Positions 60,128 through 64,000 of a stretch of 64,000 nucleotides of DNA are shown piece after piece. The translations under genes and the position numbers were made by a program. How positions within the stretch are numbered: the first letter of the stretch is position 1; each line of letters starts with the position of its first letter. The notes below the pieces were generated by a model that saw only the letters and a list, made by a program, of their open reading frames with translations, had not been told where the DNA came from and did no database searches. This DNA is from Methanoregula sp. UBA247 (GTDB lineage Archaea > Halobacteriota > Methanomicrobia > Methanomicrobiales > Methanospirillaceae), in the NCBI GenBank assembly GCA_002495055.1, contig DADR01000018.1:95874-159873 (forward strand). The letters are read 5' to 3'.

Positions 60128-61582
60128 TCATGAAGATAGATCCTCTTCGTATTTTCCCCGCTGGAGTGAAGCAAAAATCCCGATGATACAAAGAATGGTG
60201 AATAAGATGAAGGCATAATGCAGGCTCAGGACGACCTGGGGATAGTACACCGGGGTAATCTCGACAGGTCCAATAATGATGGCAAAAATCATCATGGAAA
60301 TACCCATGGAAAGCATCTGCCCAAGAAGTCTCATGGTGCCAACAAGCCCCGAAGCTACCCCGTAATACCGTTTTTCCACCGAACTCATGATCGCATTGGT
60401 ATTCGGGGATGAAAACAGCCCAAACCCAAACCCAAGGACAATAAGCGCGACAATATAATACCACAGTGGCGACGTCTCGCTAAGAAATACCAGGATGAAC
60501 AACCCGAGTGCACTCAGCCCCATCCCCACCGAAGCGATGATCCCGGGATCGATACGGTCTGATAGCCTGCCCGCAAAGGGGGATACGACTGCCTGCATCA
60601 CCGGTGCTGCAATCAGGACAAGTCCCGCGTATTCCGGGGAAAATCCCCGGGTATACTGCAGGTCAAGAGAGAGGAGGAACGATACAGCATAGGTTGCACT
60701 ATAGTTAATCAGTGCCGCGAGGTTCGACCAGGCAAAAATCCTGCTTTCAGAAAAGAGCTGCAAATTAAGGACCGGAAACGGCTGACGGCGTTCATAACGG
60801 ATAAACAGCACAGCACATACAAGCCCGGTAAACACAAGGAATATTCCGGTATTTTCCGGCAGGAGTGAAAAACCGGCCATGACAGTGACCAGTGCCGTAC
60901 CGTAGATCAGTGACCCGGCAAGGTCAAATTTCTCCCCCCGGCATTCAGCCCATTCACCTTTCAGCTGCCACATCACCAGGATAACCGTGATGATGCCGAT
61001 GGGGACATTGATAAGAAAAATGCTCCGCCACCCAAAGTTTTCCGTAAGGATACCCCCGAGGAAAGGACCCACCGAGAGCCCGAGATACACGGCGGTAATA
61101 TAAATTCCGAGGGCCTTTCCGCGTTCAGACGGTGGATATACCGAGGTCAGGATTGCTACTGCGGTCCCGTAGATCATTGAGCTCCCGATACCCTGGATGA
61201 TCCGGACCATGAGAAGCATCTGGCTTGAGAGGACCAGGGTCATGAGGAACGAGGCTGCGGTGAAGATCGCAATGCCGTAGAGGAAGATCTTTTTTCTCCC
61301 GTATATATCGGCAATTTTACCGAAGGGGACGAGGAAGAGGGCCGATGAAAGGAGGTAGGCAGTTGCAACCCAGGAAAGGGAAATTGCGTCCATGTGGAAT
61401 TCTGCACCAATGCTGGGGAGGGCAATATTCACCGCGGAACCGTCAAAAGGCGTAAGAAATCCAGCGAGTATGGCAATAAACAGAATGAGCCGTTTCTCCA
61501 TGCCGGTGACCGGAGACGCCGGTATATGGCATATCGCAGGTATATCGGGGGAATCCGAGGCAGCTACAGTCCCTTCACTCAT
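60128..61582 (-). CDS. MFS multidrug exporter, 14-helix type
   Basis: A protein of about 484 aa. FLTPFDGSAVNIALPSIGAE is the D-box region of EmrB/QacA proteins, then PFGKIADIYGRKKIFLYGIA and TSVYPPSERGKALGIYITAV. About fourteen hydrophobic helices are counted. It exports drugs or metabolites with protons. The ATG at 61582 (MSEGTVAAS) is preferred; one at 61630 adds 16 basic residues. Single gene. Confidence 0.88.
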   Translation of the reverse strand: MSEGTVAASDSPDIPAICHIPASPVTGMEKRLILFIAILAGFLTPFDGSAVNIALPSIGAEFHMDAISLSWVATAYLLSSALFLVPFGKIADIYGRKKIFLYGIAIFTAASFLMTLVLSSQMLLMVRIIQGIGSSMIYGTAVAILTSVYPPSERGKALGIYITAVYLGLSVGPFLGGILTENFGWRSIFLINVPIGIITVILVMWQLKGEWAECRGEKFDLAGSLIYGTALVTVMAGFSLLPENTGIFLVFTGLVCAVLFIRYERRQPFPVLNLQLFSESRIFAWSNLAALINYSATYAVSFLLSLDLQYTRGFSPEYAGLVLIAAPVMQAVVSPFAGRLSDRIDPGIIASVGMGLSALGLFILVFLSETSPLWYYIVALIVLGFGFGLFSSPNTNAIMSSVEKRYYGVASGLVGTMRLLGQMLSMGISMMIFAIIIGPVEITPVYYPQVVLSLHYAFILFTILCIIGIFASLQRGKYEEDLSS

Positions 61583-61701
61583 CTGGCACCCTGTCAGAAC
61601 GTATCTCTTGAAAGGATTGGATTTATGCATTCCGGAATTATTTTATTTTCCCCTTTTGACAGAATACCGTTGATTTTTCCTCGCATTACACGGCAAAAAC
61701 A

Positions 61702-62451
61702 TTATATCCCTTTCACGAGGTTTCTCCGCTGGATAATTTTTGTTCCTCCAATAAACACAAGGGAAACAAAAATGAGCACCGCCGAATCGATATATGCCGG
61801 GTATACCGCATCGCCAAGAAACGCCGCGTGAAACAGGTCGACAAGGTAGGTGAGCGGGGAAAACGATGTCAGGACCCATTGCCAGCCCTCCAGCTGGTCC
61901 AGGGGAATAAAAATACCACTCACGAAAACCAAAGGCAGCCTGACCAGGCTTGAGAGCATCATAATATTTGACGGGTTATCCGTCGTCGGTGACGCAAGGA
62001 GCGTGCCAAGTGCAGCAAAGGTAATTGAACCGAGCAGGAACCCCACGACAAGCAGCCCTGCACTCAACAAGGGCAGGGTGAGGATGAATACGCTTACACT
62101 GCAGACAATGACGGTAATGATCACCCCAAACACCGCGCCCGCCAGCAGGTCTCCCAGGATAATGCTTTCGAGAATTACCGGAAGGGAGACGAGACGCTCG
62201 TACGTTTTTTCCCGCTTCTCCCAGGGGGTGATAAGAGGTCCGACCGAGGATGCGGTAAAAAAAAGCATCATGCCAAGGAATCCGGGGAAAAAAAGCACGA
62301 TATCGAGATTTCTCCCGATAAAAAATGTGAAAAACATCAGGAGAGGAAACAACAGCCCGAACACTACCACAGGACCTTTGAAATAATAGATCCGCATGTT
62401 CTTCTCGGCAACCATCAGGATGCTCCGGGCAAAAATCGTCCAGTCCATCAT
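61702..62451 (-). CDS. ABC-2 type exporter permease
   Basis: A 249-aa membrane protein with six helices (VVFGLLFPLLMFFTFFIGRN; LLAGAVFGVIITVIVCSVSV; PLVFVSGIFIPLDQLEGWQW). The PLDQLEGW-type block before the last helices is the usual ABC-2 signature. It overlaps the ATPase gene by 4 bases. Daunorubicin-type exporter; cargo unknown. Confidence 0.88.
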   Translation of the reverse strand: MMDWTIFARSILMVAEKNMRIYYFKGPVVVFGLLFPLLMFFTFFIGRNLDIVLFFPGFLGMMLFFTASSVGPLITPWEKREKTYERLVSLPVILESIILGDLLAGAVFGVIITVIVCSVSVFILTLPLLSAGLLVVGFLLGSITFAALGTLLASPTTDNPSNIMMLSSLVRLPLVFVSGIFIPLDQLEGWQWVLTSFSPLTYLVDLFHAAFLGDAVYPAYIDSAVLIFVSLVFIGGTKIIQRRNLVKGI

Positions 62452-63365
62452 GCACCCGCAGTGAGCTGGACAAACGCCTCTTCAAGAGACGGATTCGAGG
62501 TAGCGATGGATACTATTTTCAGGTGGTCCTGTTCGGCCAGTGCAGCGAGATATTTTACGGCCAAGTCAGGATCATCCATGAAAATTCTCCACTTATCACC
62601 ATGGTTCTCGACCCTTATGATTCCCTGGCTGGTGAACACGTCCCTTTTTACCGGTTGTTCAAACGAAATTTCAACATATCTTGAGGTATCAAAGGTCTTT
62701 TTGAGTTTTTCCGGGCTCCCTGTTGCAACAATCTTCCCTTTATTGATAATGCAGATTGACGAACATAACGCGTTGGCTTCTTCAATATTATGCGTCGTCA
62801 GCAGGATCGTGCTGCCCTCCTCGTTCATATGACGGATCGTATCGATCACGAGCCGGCGGCTGTATACATCCAGTCCCGTAGTCGGCTCATCGAGGACAAG
62901 TACAGGAGGGGAATGCACAATGGCACATGCAATACTAATCCTCTGCCGCATCCCTTTTGAGAACGTTCGGACAAGATCGTGTCTCCGTCCGGTTAGCCCT
63001 AAACGTGCGAGGATCTCAAAAGCCCGTTGTTCCCTCAGGGATTTATCCAGACCATAAAATTTTGCCGTCCAGAGAATGTTCTGTTCAGCAGTCAGATCAC
63101 TGTAGACCGTGCCATTTTCGGGGATGATACCCATCTTCATCTTGGCACCGAGAGGGTTTTTATGAATATCAATCCCGCCGATCAGTGCTGTTCCTTCGTC
63201 CGGTGTCAGGACGCCGGTGAGCATCCGGATAGTAGTTGTTTTTCCCGCGCCATTGGGGCCAAGAAAACCAAAGATACCTCCCTTTTCTACTGCAATGCTG
63301 ACCCCGTCGACAGCAACGACAGGTCCAAAGGATTTATGAAGATTATGCGCTTCTATGACATCCAT
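62448..63365 (-). CDS. ABC exporter ATPase
   Basis: A 305-aa ATPase. Walker A GPNGAGKTT, Q-loop, signature FSKGMRQRISIACAIVHSPP, Walker B LVLDEPTTGLD and switch TTHNIEEA. The C-terminal about 80 residues are the usual DUF4162-like extension. It drives the permease with which it overlaps by 4 bases. Confidence 0.93.
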   Translation of the reverse strand: MDVIEAHNLHKSFGPVVAVDGVSIAVEKGGIFGFLGPNGAGKTTTIRMLTGVLTPDEGTALIGGIDIHKNPLGAKMKMGIIPENGTVYSDLTAEQNILWTAKFYGLDKSLREQRAFEILARLGLTGRRHDLVRTFSKGMRQRISIACAIVHSPPVLVLDEPTTGLDVYSRRLVIDTIRHMNEEGSTILLTTHNIEEANALCSSICIINKGKIVATGSPEKLKKTFDTSRYVEISFEQPVKRDVFTSQGIIRVENHGDKWRIFMDDPDLAVKYLAALAEQDHLKIVSIATSNPSLEEAFVQLTAGA

Positions 63366-63535
63366 GGTATTCCCTTGTTAACCCATTCATCTTCCGGAGG
63401 GTATCTGACTGTCTGGTAACTAAAAGACCTTGTTAATTTTGCAGACGGGCATGCATACGAATCATGAGGAAGGAAAAACCGGTAAAAATGCACGATCTTT
63501 CCTGGCCGTATACGATCACTTCTCTTATGCTCAGT

Positions 63536-64000
63536 TCAGCTCTTCTTTTTTTTAACGATCCCCTGGCCATCTTCTCCTTCCATCTCCTCCTTTGCAGCGA
63601 GCAGGGCTTTTTTGTCTTCACTGCTCACGACAGGGTAGGACAGTTTGAGGCGATCCAGCGTATCAGTGATTATTGCAGTGACCGCGAGCCGGGTGTACCA
63701 CTTGTGGTCAGCGGGGATCACATACCATGGCGCGTGAGGAGTGCTCGTCGCGTTGAGCATATCCTGGTATGCGGCCATATACGCATCCCGGAATTTCCGC
63801 TCATGGACATCTTTTGCCGAGAACTTCCAGTTCTTCTCCGGTTCGTTGATCCGCTCAATGAACCGCTTTTTCTGGACTTCGTGGGAGACATGCAGGAAAA
63901 ATTTCAGGACGATGATACCATTATCCACGACATAGTTTTCAAAACAGTTGATCTCGTTGAACCGCCGTTCCCAGATATTTTTATCTTTCAGGTGGGAAGG
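63536..64000 (-). CDS. polyphosphate kinase 2 family protein, 5' end outside window
   Basis: The last about 154 residues of a PPK2 protein. WERRFNEINCFENYVVDNGI, then KFFLHVSHEVQKKRFIERIN and SAKDVHERKFRDAYMAAYQD, plus PWYVIPADHKWYTRLAVTAI, are the core of the family, which moves phosphate between polyphosphate and nucleotides. The P-loop lies beyond the window. The C-terminal tail has a Lys run. A real gene, partial only by the window edge. Confidence 0.88.
   Translation of the reverse strand, partial: PSHLKDKNIWERRFNEINCFENYVVDNGIIVLKFFLHVSHEVQKKRFIERINEPEKNWKFSAKDVHERKFRDAYMAAYQDMLNATSTPHAPWYVIPADHKWYTRLAVTAIITDTLDRLKLSYPVVSSEDKKALLAAKEEMEGEDGQGIVKKKKS

Noticed and set aside
1..64000. CRISPR arrays, rRNA or tRNA genes
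   Set aside because: No evenly spaced repeats and no tRNA T-loop or rRNA-like blocks were noticed on reading; a tRNAscan or CRISPR finder run would be decisive.

Overview
The window looks like a chromosomal segment of a methanogenic archaeon, most likely order Methanomicrobiales (Methanoregula-like). The evidence is archaeal TATA boxes a short distance before start codons, Shine-Dalgarno motifs in tightly packed operons, a DUF3821-type surface protein, UPF0248, small membrane proteins and lipoproteins rich in N-glycosylation sequons, and an archaeal split NHEJ system. This is inference from gene content; no rRNA or tRNA was found to anchor it.

Layout. (1) 1-3.96 kb: a compact minus-strand operon of at least ten small unknown proteins, mostly overlapping and each with its own ribosome binding site, behind one TATA box. 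It resembles an integrated virus or plasmid module. The tail of a related copy of one of its genes lies as a relic at 33.9 kb. (2) 4.2-22.3 kb: a strikingly A+T-rich defence island. It holds an XRE regulator / SRA-like PD-(D/E)XK nuclease / RNase III operon; a divergent pair (DGQHR protein plus an unknown 453-aa protein); a block of AlbA_2 protein, SMC-like ATPase, small protein and PLD-helicase; and a complete DNA phosphorothioation set dndB-C-D-E-A. Two paralogous Holliday-junction-resolvase-like proteins follow, one of which seems to have lost its catalytic residues. A NERD-UvrD helicase (22.3-24.2 kb) closes the island with a composition nearer to that of the host. (3) 24.6-34.5 kb: a toxin-antitoxin and repeat zone. 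It has Panacea-PemK, an Mrr-like nuclease, RelB/RelE with a nonsense codon in the toxin, VapBC, an orphan MNT nucleotidyltransferase, a KilA-N protein, an HTH-RelE pair, VapB with a truncated VapC, degraded antitoxin copies and a dispersed repeat family of about 85-260 bp. (4) 35-64 kb: ordinary host genes: surface proteins, Hsp20, an Mg/cation P-type ATPase, a methyltransferase, flavin proteins, small membrane proteins, small zinc-ribbon proteins, an NHEJ operon (LigD-type polymerase, Ku, ligase fused to 3'-phosphoesterase), an MFS exporter, an ABC-2 exporter and PPK2.

How it works together. The dnd genes should place sulfur in the DNA backbone (DndA and DndC supply sulfur; DndD and DndE act on DNA; DndB probably regulates). 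The four same-strand genes after dndA have the layout I recall for the archaeal DndCDEA-PbeABCD antiviral system, so they are the likely effector half. A 16-bp direct repeat with a 21-bp period in front of dndB is a good candidate operator. The XRE/nuclease/RNase III operon is arranged like a restriction system under a C-protein, with a GACT-AT-AGTC box upstream. It is the best candidate here for something undescribed, because it appears to join a modified-DNA nuclease to a dsRNA nuclease. All functional statements come from sequence reading alone, without database searches.
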